64,000 bases of DNA from Hybos culiciformis (lineage: Eukaryota; Arthropoda; Insecta; Diptera; Hybotidae). The notes beneath the pieces were generated by a model. The model was not told the origin of the DNA and ran no database searches. It saw nothing but the letters and a program-made list of their open reading frames with translations. Positions 28,301-42,595 of the stretch are shown here, piece after piece; within the stretch, counting starts at the first letter, position 1; each line of letters begins with the position of its first letter. Both the position numbers and the translations under genes were made by a program. The stretch lies in assembly GCA_964007475.1 (NCBI GenBank), contig OZ023273.1:109056485-109120484 (forward strand), in the 5' to 3' direction.

Positions 28301-31300
28301 TTGCGCAAAAAAGCAGTTTTTCAATCGAATCGAATAATTATTATAATAATTAAAATTTTGACTAAATGAGCCTAATTCAAAGCAATTATTGAATAGTTGA
28401 AAATAGAATTTAGAATATCATTAATTAAATTTTGGAGATAACATTAGTGAAATGTTAATGTAAACTTTTATCAATACATATAATTAGTAAATCCGAATAG
28501 GATTTCCGTAGAATAAAATATTTCACAATATAATTTTATTATAAAACAAATATATTATAGAAGATATAAAAATGAATTTTTATTTTAATATGGTTTTATT
28601 TTAATTTAATAATTTTATAAATGTTTCAATTATTCCTTGAATGGATTTTGGTTATAATTATCCATATTTTTATTGATCATGATATTTTCATTAAATTGTT
28701 TTATATTAATAACTTTTACCATAAAGGAAGTATAAATAGAGGAATTAGTCCCATACAAAAAATTCGAATAAAAAAAGTTAAACAAAATTAGATCAGACCC
28801 CCAAGCTTTTATTTTTGTTTAGAATATATCGCTATAACGAGAGAGCTTTATAGCTTTTAAAATATTTTTTATATAAAGCTTTTAAAAATAAACAAAATAT
28901 TTCCTTTATTATAATTGTATTTTAATGTTTACTAGTATTTGTTCTCTATAAAAAAAAATTGGGTTAGATAAATGTAAATAAAAAAAATTTATTTGAAAGC
29001 ATTAATAAATTCATTTTATTTCATGTTTATTTACATATCGACGGTCTCGTGCAAAAAGAACGAAACTGTAAGTTTGGCCGTTTTGACCTAATATTGTACA
29101 AAAATCATAAAAAAACTAAAATTTGAATATGTTCAAAGTCGAAAGCTCTCATAAATTATCCGCAATGACTATTTCTATTTTCCCGAAAGTACCAAAACGT
29201 ACAACAAAAAAAGAAAAAAAAATTTTCAAAACCAATTTTCTCTACACTATGTTTTTGCAGTTTCGTGATTTTTGCATGAGACCGACGATGCTCACATTAT
29301 TTTATAATAAAAAATAATGATTTTTTTTGTTCTTTTATTTTGGTTTGTAAGGATACTTTCACTTTTTAAGAATAACAAACTCCAAAAATTTAAATTTATG
29401 TTCATAACATTCGTCTGTTTCGGTGAACCAGAAATCATATTTTTTTGATAATTTTGTTGCGTCCAAACAGCAATGTAATTGTATACTGTTTGTTAGAAAT
29501 TTTTTTTTATACACATTTTGAGCAAAACAGTTATCAAAAAATTTTATATAAAATCTGTTAATTTCAAACAGATCATCTTTTGGTGCTTTCAAATAAAATA
29601 TTTCCAAATCAGTCTCATAATTCTTGAGATATAAAAATTGTTCTGATTTCAATACAAGGACATCATTAGTTTTTTTTAAGTTTTTTTATGAATGTGGTCG
29701 ATAGAAGATAACTTGTTTAGCCGACTACTTTTTATGGAGCTCTAACTTCATGAATTAGTAAAATGTTTACGTGAAGGTTGCGCATTAAAAAAAGTGCGAC
29801 TACCTACTCATTAATATATAAAATAAATTAATAAATACTTTACTTTATATTATTCAAATTATTTATATTTATTTTAATTCCGTATCCAAATTGATAAATT
29901 TTCAATAATAATAAAATATTCCGGTATAATTTTCTTAATGTCCTTATAAAAATTTCTAAATTTAAATAATTAAAACAAAGTTCATGCAAAACATTTTAAT
30001 ATACACATGCACTATTAAAACACTATTATTTTAAAGAACGAACTAATTAAACGTAAATTTACGAAAAAATAAAACAATGTCTCCCACTATCGTTTAAGAA
30101 TATTTTATCCAAAGGTGATAAAATATTATGACTTATTATCTCTTTATTAAAGTAAAAATTAAATTTCAATATATATATATTTATTGATTTGAAATAACTT
30201 ATGATATGAAATTTTATAAATTTCAATTTAGACGAAGATGCTAGTTTTTAAAAAAAATAAAATCATAGTTGTAATAAATTGGTTTTTGGCACATCACAAC
30301 AATACATATTTAGACACATATTTTTTCATTTATTCATTATAGTTATGATTTTTCGCACAACTACATTCGAATTTTTATAAGTTGTGTAATTTTAAAACTA
30401 AACATCCTCAAAATTGAAAAAAATTAATGAGTATTACAGAGAATAGAAAAGCTTTTTTGCATACATATGTTTTGGGGGTCTGAAAAAATAGGAAAAAAAA
30501 TAAAAACGATATTTTAAAAAGTTGTTTGACATAGTTACTCTATATTATACTTCCTTTATGCTTTTACGCAATTAAAAATATCGGATTTAGATTAAAAGAT
30601 TCATTTCCCAAAATGTATGTAGATATTTGTTATGCAAGTTTGGTTATTCTGAATGCAAAATGTCTCAACGAATATTAATATCAATTACGCATTGTGATTT
30701 GACTCTCACAAAAGTATAATTATTCAAATAAAATAATAAGTATTTAATTTTAATAAAATTCTAGTAAATATTAATTCGCTCTATTTTAATATTTTAATTA
30801 ACATATATGAATCCTAATCTTCTTTATGTAATTAAAAAAAAAATTACAATAAACCCCTTTTTTTGTTGAATTTAGTTTTAAAATAATTAATAATATTTTA
30901 TAAATTAGGAGAACAAGAATATTAATAACTATAATAATTAATATTTCATTTTAATAATAATAATAACAATAATCAACTTCCCAAACTTTCTGATTACGTA
31001 AAATTAAGATGAATAAGAAAAAGTATTAAAAAAAAAATTGAATTGTTATTTCTGTTGAAATAAAAATAAACAAATCATAGTATTAATTAATTAAATAAAC
31101 ATCGGTTTTTATAAATTTAAATTAAAAATTTGAGTATACAATTATTTTAATAGTAAACATAAACATAATATGTGTCATATTAAAGCTTTTTTGGAAATTC
31201 CTAAATAAATCTCGTTAATAACAAATGAGTTCAGCAATCTGTGATTATTAAATTTTATAACTAAGTTTTAATAAAAACCAATCAATTCAATTGTTATATT

Positions 31301-34300
31301 TTAATATTCTTATATCCTATTATATTACTTTATCTATATTTTAAAAGTTTTATTCGATACAAAAAGATGTTAGCGTCTCGTCAACGTTGTTATTGTCAGT
31401 ATGTTGCCGCTTGTACTATATAATGAACAACTTATGAATGAAAATTCTAAGAGCTATTATCGGGGTTTTTTAGTAACACTACACATTCATCAAACTTCCA
31501 TAATTTGATTTTTTTTAAACTATATATACATATTCGATATAGCTAATACTGGCTCGATGAATATTTTTACTAAATTTTGAAATAATTTCGAAAGGTATTT
31601 AGTGAACTCAAAATTTAAACCGGCATTTCTTAAAACTTGTTTTTTTTTTTTCGGCAATATATATAATATCTATACAGTACATAATATAAAATATAACATA
31701 TTATTTATAATATTGGATGCTTTCTCAGAAATTTTATGAATTAGCAATAATTATTTTTTTTTCTATATTTGTTTTTTATAAAATAATAATTATTATGTTT
31801 TTGTTTGCAATTTTTATTTTATGCTTCTTTTTTTTTTGCTACCTGATTTGATAATCACGAGCCAGTCAAGCAAGTTAAAATTGAAAAAAAAAACTACAAT
31901 TTTTAAGTAAATTCGGTCAATATTTGACATTGACTTGGTATAATATTGTTATTATTTTATTTTATTTTTTGTTTAATTTTTTATTTGCGGTTGTAAGTAT
32001 GGCATCATTATTTTTATTGTGACATATCCAAAAGAAGCGCCCATTTAAACTTATATATTATGATATAAATTATAAATGATGGAATTTTATTTTGTTATGG
32101 GATTTAAGGTTGAGACAATGAGGTTTAATTATACAAGTACGAGAAATAGTAAAGTAAAGAAACAAAAATTATTTAAAATAATATTCTTACGTATATATAA
32201 ATATGCAACATTATATTATTTTATTTTGATGGTAAATTCATGGAAATATATTGTTGCAATAAATATTTCTTATCAACAAAATATTACTTCACTTACTAAT
32301 ATTACATAAAAAAATAAAAGACAATTTCTTAATATATATACTGTTTTATTCATATTAAGTGAATTTTCCTCAATATACACAATTACACATATATTACTTT
32401 TAATTCCCGATATTACATTTTCAGATAATTTTGTTTTCATCTAAATTTGGGTAAATGTTAAGTACTTGATTGTATATATTGTCGTATACAATGATTATTA
32501 TAACTAACATGAACATCATTAAGAGATAACACAAATATATTATTGTCACGAAATTTTAATGTTACTAGGTGTATGTAATCCTTTTAACGACAAAATAGTT
32601 AGTTTCATCATATATGCAGATCCTCAGAGAGTTTCAATGAAGTTTTATGTGAATAAATTTTAACAGATTTTCTAATAGAAAGCGACAAATTTGCTGATTT
32701 TTTTGTTAAAATTGGGCCCCCCACAAATCGGGGACCCAATGCAATATGGCTCTCCTGGCCTTCCCTTCTATCTGGGCTTTATTATATGTATAAATCAAAG
32801 TTAAGAACTTCTTACTTGGGGCCTTGGGCTTTTGAAATATACGATTAAGTTGTTAATACACAAACTGGACTTATTTTTGTTCAGAGTTTATTATATTTAG
32901 AAAAAGTAAAATTTAATTACTTTTTTACATAATTTTTAAAACTAATTAATTTTTAAAATTATATATGAAATAAAATATAATAATTTCAGTATAATAAAAT
33001 AATGATAAACAACAATTTTTCATTTTCTGGAACAGAAATTATAGCAAATAAAATCAATTAAATTTTAAATGAAAACATTTAAGAAAGAATTTAATTTTTT
33101 TTTTAAATTGATTAACTTGTTTTTTCTTTTTGCTATTTATGAGTTTTTGAGTTATCATAAAATTCAATTATACAATGTTCACTTGATGGTGGTAAAAGAA
33201 AAAAAAAAAGAAAATTTCAAAAGAAACATAGAAATACGGTATACATAGAAAATTACATAACTTTTATTTTCTTAGTAAATTTTTTTTTCTTAACTCTCTT
33301 AAAGTAATTTAAAATAATTTATTTTTTTTTTCTTTGCTTCTCAATGAAATTATGGATATATTGAAAATGTTTTTTATTTGATTACTTTACAAAAGAGAAT
33401 AATCTTAGAAAAACAACTTTTCAGTGGAAAAGTTTTAGCAAAATAATATTTTTTTTTTATTTATTTAAAAAAAGAAGAAATAGAATTTAGATGAAAAATG
33501 TATGTAAAGAAAAATTCGAATTTTATTTCTTTTTTTTGTATGAAATCATAAAGTAAAAAAATAATTTGTTTTAAAGCATCAATAATTTTCATAATAGAGC
33601 AGAGTGCAGTGGAAAAATTATTTCAAAACAATAATAATTCGATTACTGAATGACTACCGATAGAAAATCTTAAAAGTTTCATAAATTTTAATATTAAAAA
33701 CTCTCTGTTACAGTGTTTCAGAAAGTTTATTTGAATAAAAAAAAAATTAACCCAAAAGGAAGTTAATTAATAAAAAATTATTATAGAAAAAAGTGATTTT
33801 CATTAATTTATTTATTTTTTTTGTAATAGGTAATGCGAAAACAGAGTTTTCGTTTGTTAAGGGATCGTATTTTTATTTACTTATAAACTTTATTAGACGA
33901 TAAACTACATATTTGAAATTGGAACTTGATGAAGTGAATGTTAAGATTAGTTTTAATTTTTCAAGTAACTTGTCTTTAAGTTTTCTTTTAAATTACATAT
34001 ATACGCATTTTTTTTTTACATATACATGTATATATATATATATAAATTTTAAGATTATACAAGTCAGAGAACATTCTATAATATTTCTTTCGTACAATCT
34101 ATCTTTTTAAATGTAGAATAAAAAAAAAAACAAATTTTGTTTTATATGAAAAATATTCGTGTATTATTTTGTTAAAATAACAAAATTTTCTACACTAGGT
34201 ATATGTTGTATTTTGCTAAGAGATGAAAAAAAAAATAAGAAGCCTTAAGTAGATAAAAATGTTTATTCTTAAAACATTATCGTCAAAAGAAAAAAAATAA

Positions 34301-37300
34301 AAATAAAAATAAAAAAAAAATAAAAAAGAAGAAAATCGATTCAAGAAGTTTTTCAATTTCAAACGCATGATATATTTTATTATTTTGTATAAAATTTTTT
34401 TTATTATTATTATTTTTAAATTTTCAATGCGAGAATTTTTGATTTTTATTTCCTTTTTTTTTCTAATAATAAAATAAAAATGTTCTTATTTATTTATTTT
34501 TTATTTTTTTTCTCTATAATATACTGAAAAATTGAAAATATAAAAAGTCTTTAACGTTATAAATTCTCTGAATATTATTTATGTTTATTTATGGTTAGTT
34601 AACATTGTAAGATATTCTGTTATCGATCACAAAAATCATGAAATATCAAAAATTTATAGAATTGAAAAATTTTACTATTTTCTATATGTTCTTATAAGGT
34701 GTACCTACTGAATTAATATGGAAGAACTACTTACATACGTAGTATGTATTTATGTGAATTTGAAGAAATTCAATTAATTTTCTATACCTTGATTGAAGTG
34801 AATGTTTACAATGTATGTTCTCAAAGAAATGAAAAACAAATGAGAAAAAAAAATTAAAAACAAAAATTGGAGTTATGAACGAATCTGAGATTTTGTGTGC
34901 AGACAGAAACAATGCAAAACATATAATATAAGGAATAAATTTTGAAAAGGGAAAATTCCAATGAAATATGAAAAATATGTAAATATATTATGTTGTTCAA
35001 ATTAAAACAATCAAATTGTTTACATTTTCAATCATTATAGTATATTTTAAAAAATTAGGTTACGATTTTATAAATACCAATAATTTTTCTATTTTTTAAT
35101 TGATCCTTGATATTAAAAAAAATTTTACAAAAAAAATGTGAAATTTAAATTTATAAAGTTTAATGTTTGGCTGTATAAAAAATTTCACTTAAAATGCCAA
35201 ACAAGGATTTTTGTTTTGTTGGACACTAATAGTTATGAAAAAAAATACACTTTATTCATATTAACCTATTTATGGTCTGGACTTAAGTGCAAAAAAAAGT
35301 TATTCTTCGAAATAAAGACTAAAATATATATAGGTTTAATTTAGTTTTTCTTTTATCAATTTATTTCAAAACAAAGCTATCTTGGTATTAAAATAAGTGT
35401 TAACTATATTCATATAAGTAAATTCTTTTAATTTGTTCCCTATATTATTAATTGCTTTATTCATATGTTATACAGTACACGGTAATAAAGTTTCTTTTAT
35501 GTACATATAATGTTTTATCTATTTTAAATAATAAAGAAATTCACCTATAATAAGCATGTGAGTATTGTGAATAAATTTGATTGTAATTAGATAAATTTTA
35601 GTAAAACAAATTTATTTTCCAATTTAGTAGACCATAGAAACTGCATTATATTTTCTAATGGATCTGTATATAGAAAATGCTTGTAAAATAAATTTGAATT
35701 AGGAATGCAAATTATGTGAGTTAGAGTAGTTCGAAAAAAAAAAAAAAATCATTAGGCTATTATTTGATTGGTTATTTTTAATAATTAGTTTGTTTTTGAA
35801 ATTATTCTGAAAAAAATTGTACTACGATATAGTTGTTAAATCTACAGGCTAAAAAACAATGTCAAACCTCAAAACAATGTGAAAAATGTAAATGTAATGA
35901 AGTTTTTACTTTCACGTTTCCAAGTTACCGAATTGAAGTAAAACTTCGGAAACTTGATGAAATTGTCCGAATAATTTGAAACTAGAACAACTTCAACAAG
36001 TTTTCTTATCCAATAATACTCAATTCGAAAATTCAGGAACCGAAAACAAATTCTGTGAAACAAATAAAAATTATCAGGGAAATGTTTGCGCAAATAATAT
36101 TTATTTCAAGCTTTACTCCGTTTCTTTTGTCAAGATCGATTTAAAAAATTAGTTGATTCTTTTAACATTCATAAAAGCTAATTTAATAATTTTGGAGCGC
36201 AAATCCATAATTATGTTCCAAAAACGAATATAATTTATTTAAAAGCACTTATACTACACATGTACTGTACAACCATTAATGCAATACTTTAATGCATTGT
36301 TTTTTGTGTGATACTTGATATTTGTAGCTATCTTCATACTTTTAAGAACATTTAAATTTTTTTGGTCTAACAATATTAGCACCCTAATATTAATAATTTA
36401 CCCATTATTTTAAAAATCAAAATAGAGATTATTCTTTTATATTATTTTCTAAATAATTTTTAATGATTGATATAATGTTATTTATAAAAGTACAATGTAT
36501 CTATCTACCTATACATGAAGTTAAATGAAATTGGGTTACAATTTGGACTTAAATTTATCTAATATGAATTTAATTGATTTTAAATGTATAGTGTTTTTTT
36601 TTTCATAAAAGTTCCATTATAAATATTTTTAATTATTGATTTATATATAAGTTTGTGCATGTCTAGTTGAAGTTATTACAAAATCACTGAATCGTAAAAA
36701 TTTAGGAAAATTATTTTGGATTTTTGATGTATGTATTTAAGTTACACCTTGATTTAAATATCATAGCAGTTTAAAATAATTCCAATTTGTAAATATTAAT
36801 AGTAAAAACTAGTAATTAGCAGAGCACAATTCCTGATTGAAGCATAACTGAAGCTTTATTAACTATTTCTAATGTTAATAATTATTTTAAAAAGAAGAAC
36901 TCTAGAACTCTTTTTAAGAAACATTATTTTCGACATACCTGAAGAAATAAAACAACAAAATAAATTATTAGGTACTGGTTAAATAGTGTCATTTTTAGAA
37001 TTATAATGTTATTTGATAAGAATTGTACAAGCAAATAAAAAATAAACGAACTTTGTGAACTTATATATTATTATCTTGTACAAATTAATTGTCAAAATAT
37101 CAGAATATTAGACCTAAAACTGGCCTAGAACAAAATAAATTATAAAAATAAATTATAATACAATAAATTTTTTGATAGTGCAATGATAATTAGAAAATAA
37201 AATTAAAAATAAAATTTAATTTTTTTCATGACTGCTATAATATTATGAAAAGGTTAAAAATTATCAGAAAAACAATTTAATGTTTTTTTTTTATTTCATA

Positions 37301-38307
37301 ATACCTAACTTCTTAAAATATTACAAATTTTATACTATATATATAAATTTAAAGTTCAAACTACTCTAATGAGCTGAAAAAAATAATTTCTTTTATTAAA
37401 CAGACAACTGATTGATAAATCGTGACTTAAAAAAAAAAATTATTTTTATATTCATTGTTCGTCTTAGATTATGTGGTGCAGCTTTCAAAAAAAAATATTC
37501 TTAAACATATATGGAATTTAAATATATAATTAACTTTATATAAAATGTATCTAAAAATAATTTTTATATAAAATTTTTTATTTAACATTCATTAAAACCC
37601 AAAATAAATTTATTGAACAGGTTTAGCTGAAAATCATTATATGATTTGAATACTATAGTTTACATCTACAAATAAATATTTAATTATAATGTATACTACT
37701 CAATAGAATTTTTTAATGCTTACATTCTGCAGACAATGTGCATTAGTTATTAAAAAAAAATATTTAATTTTGAAGCTGATAGTTATTAATTATAATAATT
37801 AAAGCTACTTTTTTAATAGTAATTATATTGCAGAAATCGTTTCCAAATCCATTCTAACAATGATCTTTTAACTTATCTTGTACACGTTTCGGTTTAACTA
37901 AGTGATCACAGAAGATTAATAGTTCGTACATGGGTTCGATTCTAATAATTTTGACAATTATAAGTTCAGCTTTGTTTTTTAAAAAGACAATATTTATTCC
38001 AAATAATTTTTTTTTCTAACATAATTTAAAATGTTCACTCAATATAAAGCTTAAAATTATTATAATATTATAATAATAATTAAAAATAATCTTCCTACCT
38101 TGGAACTGTAACAAACAGTTTATTTCTCCAAATTTCTAAACCCAATGGTAAATTATTTTCAGGAATATATCGCCCACTATGAATAGCTTCATCTTTGGCT
38201 TCTAGTGAAGGCCAAACAAATTCCATTTGTTTCCAAGCAAACTTTTCTTGTAATTTTGTTGCTGCAACATATGTTGCCATTAGCATAACTATTAAAATTA
38301 AATTCAT
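19356..38307 (-). CDS. Yellow/major-royal-jelly family secreted protein
   Basis: Five GT-AG exons on the minus strand: 38099-38307, 22815-22966, 20726-20866, 20506-20627, 19356-20081; phases agree and give 449 aa, the normal length for the family. Residues 1-16 are a signal peptide (MNLILIVMLMATYVAA). Family hallmarks follow: FAWKQMEFVWPS, the VTVPRWKAGIAASLAYI junction across the first splice, CNRLWVMDTGLADIL, IMIFDLETDQLI, the long block starting NDCDNIYAYIPDLGAYGVVV, LLGDRGPMGQSSAEV and FPNDVKIDPQGNLYLLSDR. The usual four cysteines are there (DEC, NDC, SCW, TPC). Yellow proteins form a six-bladed propeller and act outside the cell, some in cuticle melanisation. I cannot assign the paralogue. 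Intron 1 is 15.1 kb, which is common in yellow-type genes. Confidence 0.93.
23769..23817. repeat. Perfect 49-bp palindrome
   Basis: Two 24-bp arms, ctaaagaaggaaatgctata plus tatt and its exact inverse, surround a single central base. The symmetry stops sharply on both sides. Confidence 0.95.
26558..26790. repeat. ATTACAAATTTTTG repeat block with GC-rich ends
   Basis: Imperfect copies of attacaaatttttg(ttc) recur about eight times. The block is bounded by GC-rich ends, ggacccgcggaacgcac on the left and gtgtcgggagccgctgc on the right, which are weakly inverse to each other. No target duplication was found. Likely a non-autonomous fold-back transposon. Confidence 0.5.
28137..28183. repeat. 27-bp-period direct duplication
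   Basis: The 20-base string taccgtaggatatgctattg occurs twice, 27 bases apart. Confidence 0.85.
29039..29287. mobile_element. 249-bp MITE
   Basis: Left end cgacggtctcgtgcaaaaag continues to gaaactg and matches the inverse of the right end (cgtcggtctcatgcaaaaat to gaaactg) at about 27 of 30 positions. The interior has no coding potential, and no target duplication is visible. Confidence 0.75.
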
Positions 38308-38412
38308 TTTATTTTTTTATTTATACACTTAACGCGCGGTTTATTATGCGGAAGTTGAGAATTTTTTAAGAGATAAAAATAAAATCGCGCTATTTAACGT
38401 TTATTAAACCAC

Positions 38413-38445
38413 TGATTTCTTTTGTTTGAATGAAATGAATTTATA
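38413..38445 (-). promoter_or_regulatory. TATA box plus initiator of the yellow-family gene
   Basis: On the minus strand TATAAA (38445-38440) lies 32 bases before the A of TCAGT (38413), the canonical arthropod TATA-to-Inr spacing. The start codon is 106 bases downstream, giving a plausible 5' leader. Confidence 0.75.
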
Positions 38446-40037
38446 TAGTTTTTGATAAATATTAATTTGTTGGTAAAAAACGAGAGTGTAATTATTTTTT
38501 TAAAGTAGGGAAGATTTTTTTTTTAGAATCGAAAGCTTTTTAAAGCTTAAATTAATTTTGCAATAAAGCCCAAAATTTTATTTCTTAGTTTCTACAACTT
38601 TATCTGGTAAAATCTTTTAGTTGAAAAGTTTGATAAGTTATGGAAAATTTTATGTCATACAACTAGAAAGAATACATTTAAGCCGTTTATTTTTTGGAGA
38701 TTTCCAAGGGGCCAATTATAAACCTTCAACGAAATATATTTTAGTTTTCCGCATTTCTCACATTTTTATCATAAATTTTTTAGTACAAGCTTCGTTAAAT
38801 TGCCTTTTAAGTATTTTTTGTTTTATATATTTTCTAATTTTCCGTAATACCAACCTAAGTAGTTTGTTATAAGAATTTTTAATCTTATTTAGCTGGAAAA
38901 ATATTTCAAATGGCATATGCCATTAAAGTATATTGAAGTTTTTAAGAGATTAAATTTTATTCTGACAAATAAGTTAGAAAAAAAAGTTTGTGATGTATAA
39001 GCATCAAAAACCAGAATTTTATAATATGCTTAAACATAATCTGTGATTATTTAATTTTATTGAAATTTTGACAGAAAGGGGAATTTTTGTATTCTAAAAA
39101 AAATTTTTTTAATTTTTTTTATAAATAATCAATTGATTGAAAAAGGACTTTAGCACTCTGAGTCAAATACTGCGGATAAGTTTTATATTTTATATGACCT
39201 AATATCCCATCATTCCTACTATGTTTTTTTCCTTTACATTAGCGATTTTTGTTCTGTGACTGTGTATATCATTATACTATACTTAAATAAAGTATAAAAT
39301 CCGATTAATTAGTCTGTGGAGAGAGTTAATTTCTTTTTGGACCAGTATAGTACTGCAAAATTGCGAATGATTATAGGTGCCGAATATAAAACGAAACAAG
39401 ATTTAATTAAGTTTTAATAAAATAGAAAGATTTTTTCGTACCGTACATAAAAAACAAAAATTACAAAATATAAATTAATTTCTGCCGAAGTACACATTCC
39501 AGCATTTCACTTATAGTATTTGGATTTTTTGTATTTTTAGTATATATTATAGGAATAAAGATCGTAATATAATGATATAGCGTTATTTATAAATAATATC
39601 TACATGTCGAACTATTTGTATAACTACCATAGAAGAGGGAAAATATGGATGAAAATGTTTCGAATGTTCTTCATTTCTACTATCAAATTGTGTTTATAAT
39701 TTTTAATTAATATTCTCTTGATAATCTTTGTTTATTCAATTGATTGAGTTCATCACATTAATAAGTATTCCTTTAAAAAAGTACTGGCTTTACAGGGAAG
39801 GCTCAGCAGGTATTGTCTGCTCAATTTTTCTACGCGCATATTGAACAATAAAGCTAGGGCCTACAATTTCATTTCATTCAAAACGATATCCTTGATACAA
39901 TCATAAAGCAAAATACAGATTTTCTATTTTATGAAAGGTGTATATTCTTGTATAAACTAAAATATAAATAATCCTACTAAAAAATAAGAAAACAAAAAAA
40001 ATTTAAAGTTATCAGTATAATTTTATTTATTTAATCT
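38446..40037. other. Intergenic DNA upstream of the yellow-family gene
   Basis: About 1.6 kb between the yellow-family promoter and the stop of the first collagen gene. Nothing is recognised. Confidence 0.6.
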
Positions 40038-40757
40038 TTAACCACCCGGTGCAGGTATACCTGCTGGACCATTTACACCTGCAATACCTGCGGTACCATT
40101 AATCCCAGCTGTACCGGCAGGACCTGGATTTCCTGGCACTCCGGGCGACCCAGTTGGACCAGTTGGTCCTGCCTCGCCTGGTGGTCCTTGTGCACCTGCA
40201 GGACCAGAAGGCCCTCTGATTCCATGATGACCAGGATTACCAACTTCACCTATACCTCCCGTTGCACCTGGTGCCCCATCCATGCCATGAGAACCTTAAA
40301 TGAAACAAAAATTAGATTTCGTCCTTTTTGCATAACTTATCACAAAGAAAAATTAAACATAATATAATAAGAAAATAAATTATATATGTGCATATATTTA
40401 AAAATATTTTTAACCATGGTCACCACGATCTCCAGTTGGACCAGGAGGACCTGGAAGCCCTGGAGTTCCTGTGCCACCTGGAGCACCCGGAGGACCTGGA
40501 GGTCCTATTCCTCTACTTGTATGTACATGTTGTTCTCTGTTACCACCGCCAATAGAAAAAATCGGATATGATCGTAAAAATTGTGCACTGTTACTAAAAA
40601 GCCCATTTTGAGCATGTATTACGGCTATTGCGAAACCTTTGAGAATATTATTCAAAATTAGATAAAATTTATGATATTTAATACTTTAATGCAAAGGGAA
40701 ATAAATAATTTAAAATATCTTACAAATTATACCAACTGTTATGGCTGTCTTCATCAT
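40038..40757 (-). CDS. Short secreted collagen 1 (37 Gly-X-Y triplets)
   Basis: Three exons: 40724-40757, 40415-40636, 40038-40294, both introns phase 1, 170 aa. Residues 1-20 are a signal peptide (MMKTAITVGIICFAIAVIHA), which only appears when the 34-nt first exon is joined. Residues 21-55 are non-collagenous (QNGLFSNSAQFLRSYPIFSI, then GGGNREQHVHTSRGI). Residues 56-166 are 37 uninterrupted Gly-X-Y triplets starting GPPGPPGAP; the tail is APGG. The mature chain has no cysteine and no C-terminal propeptide like that of fibrillar collagens. Its closest relative is collagen 2, with the same exon plan, second-intron position and tail, so they are tandem duplicates. An AATAAA lies just after the stop. 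The function is unknown; a secreted fibre, cocoon, glue or matrix chain is inferred. Confidence 0.9.
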
Positions 40758-40763
40758 GTAAAC

Positions 40764-40797
40764 TAAGTAGAAAATTTTTGACAATGTCAGCTTTATA
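40764..40797 (-). promoter_or_regulatory. TATA box and possible initiator of collagen 1
   Basis: TATAAA (40797-40792) stands 40 bases before the start codon. A TTAGT string with its A at 40764 is 33 bases downstream, implying a very short leader. The stretch after TATA, acattgtcaaaa, resembles gcattggcaaaa at the same place in collagen 2. Confidence 0.6.
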
Positions 40798-41969
40798 TAG
40801 ATCAGTTAGAACCATTTAACACATTGTAAATATTTAAACTTATTATATTTACAAGAATTAACTAATAGTAAAAGGTATTTAAGAAAGCTTATTTGTTCCA
40901 TTATAAGATTAAAGAATGTTTTTAATCAAAGCAAAATTCTTATATTTTATATAAAAGAAAGAACATTAAAGTTTTTTTTTGTAATTTATTTTTTGTTTTT
41001 CAAAATGTTGAAGTTGATTGCCCTTGTTTGAAATTATGTAGAATATTGTATAAATTGAAGAATAATCTTAGAACGTCGTTACACACTTATTATTTGTTTT
41101 CGTATGATATGTTGAATTTGTAAAATGGTCATAATTTGACATACTTTAAAATTGAATTCTTGAATTTTGTTTTCGACAAAAAATAATATAATTCTATAGT
41201 TTCAAAATTATCACAAAGTTTTTGCTCTATAGAACATGGAATATTATTCCATGAGACGACAGTACTCATGAAGAGAAATATTTTACACTAAAGTCGAGGA
41301 GGCAAAAATCAGACATTTTAACATTATACTGAGTGCGAAATAATGTATAAACTGCATGCAATCGCGAAGTCATAGACAGCTTTATTAATAGGAATAATCA
41401 TAGGGAAAAAAGAGAACCTTTAAAGTGCGTTTGAAGAGAGCAACCTAAGTTGTAGATTATGGTAAAATTTTTTCAAGTTATATATAAAATTTAGCAGGTC
41501 CAAGTTTTTTAGTATAAATACAAATGGAATAAAGTCATTTATAATCATGACAGAGTGAATTAAAAAATATATAAAATATATAAAATATTTACGTAAATTT
41601 AAAGAAATTTAATTAAACAAAATTGAAATTGTGATATATTTGCGAATAATATGAACATGTCAACGAAAATAAATTATAAATTATTAATTTATTTAAATAA
41701 AAAAAATAAAAAAAAATAAAATTTTTAATTTATTATAATTAAAATTAAAAAGAAACTGGTGAACTAATTTGTTCAAATATTTTTAGATATCGTGGTGGCG
41801 TTATATACATTAAATCCATTGGCGAGAAGAATAGAGTGTTCCGGATGATATATTCCGTTATGTAGATACTGATATATATATACCGGCATTAAAATTCAGA
41901 ATCCACGGTGCATACCGAAATATGGATATTAGTATTATAGAATATCAAGTTGAAACTCTGTTTTGTATA
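40798..41969. other. Intergenic DNA between collagen 1 and the hAT MITE
   Basis: AT-rich DNA with no gene recognised. Confidence 0.55.
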
Positions 41970-41977
41970 ATCTATTC

Positions 41978-42595
41978 CAGGCCTGCCCATCCTTTTTGTA
42001 CTAAAGTTCGACTTTTTTTAATCCAACTACATCGATATCTACCCATATACAAAAAAAATTTGATCGGTATAACTTGAGTTTATTTCATTTCAATTTAAAA
42101 TACGAAAAAATTGACACAAAACAAGTAAAAACAAATGTAAATTATCAATTAAAAAATTTATCAATTAAAAAATATAACTTTATTTAAAATTAAATAAAAA
42201 ATATAACTTCATTCATCGTGATAAAAAAAACTTTGTACAGAAACAATTTATTAACAAGTAATTCAAAATTTAAATAATATAATTACCAAAATAATAATAA
42301 GTAGTTGGTCACGTGAATTCTAAATCGAAACTAAAATATTCAAACAAATTTGAGTCAAATTCAAATAAATCGCTAGAATTCAGTAATTTTGAAGTTTTCT
42401 CATACTTAAAATAGGCAAGTAAAATAAAATTTAAAATAAGTTACCTAAGAGTCTGTTCACTTATTAGCAATTATTTAAAAAATTTTGGGTTCACAAAATT
42501 TGTTTTTTTAACATTTTTAGTCTGTAGTATAAGATCGACCAAAATTCGTGTCGAGATCGACTGGTAGATCGCGATCGCCTGGTTGGGCAGCCCTG
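41978..42595. mobile_element. hAT-type MITE with 8-bp target duplication
   Basis: The ends are caggcctgcccatc and the inverse of gttgggcagccctg, a typical hAT terminus. The 8-bp atctattc is duplicated exactly on both sides (41970-41977, 42596-42603). The right subterminal region carries gatcgactggtagatcgcga, a motif type common next to such hAT ends. The 618-bp interior has no transposase. Confidence 0.92.

Larger units (their letters stand above)
22967..38098 (-). other. 15.1-kb first intron of the yellow-family gene
   Basis: No nested gene is supported. Features listed separately are a 49-bp palindrome (23769), a repeat-rich block (26558-26790), a 27-bp-period duplication (28137) and a MITE (29039-29287). 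A GC-rich patch at about 32715-32785 (gggccccccacaaatcgggg) stands out and may be a transposon end. The remainder is AT-rich. Confidence 0.7.

Noticed and set aside
29359..29652. 97-codon minus-strand frame in yellow-family intron 1
   Set aside because: No domain, no splice partner and no promoter; next to a MITE.
40386..40571. Plus-strand frame opposite collagen 1 exon 2
   Set aside because: Shadow of the collagen exon on the minus strand.
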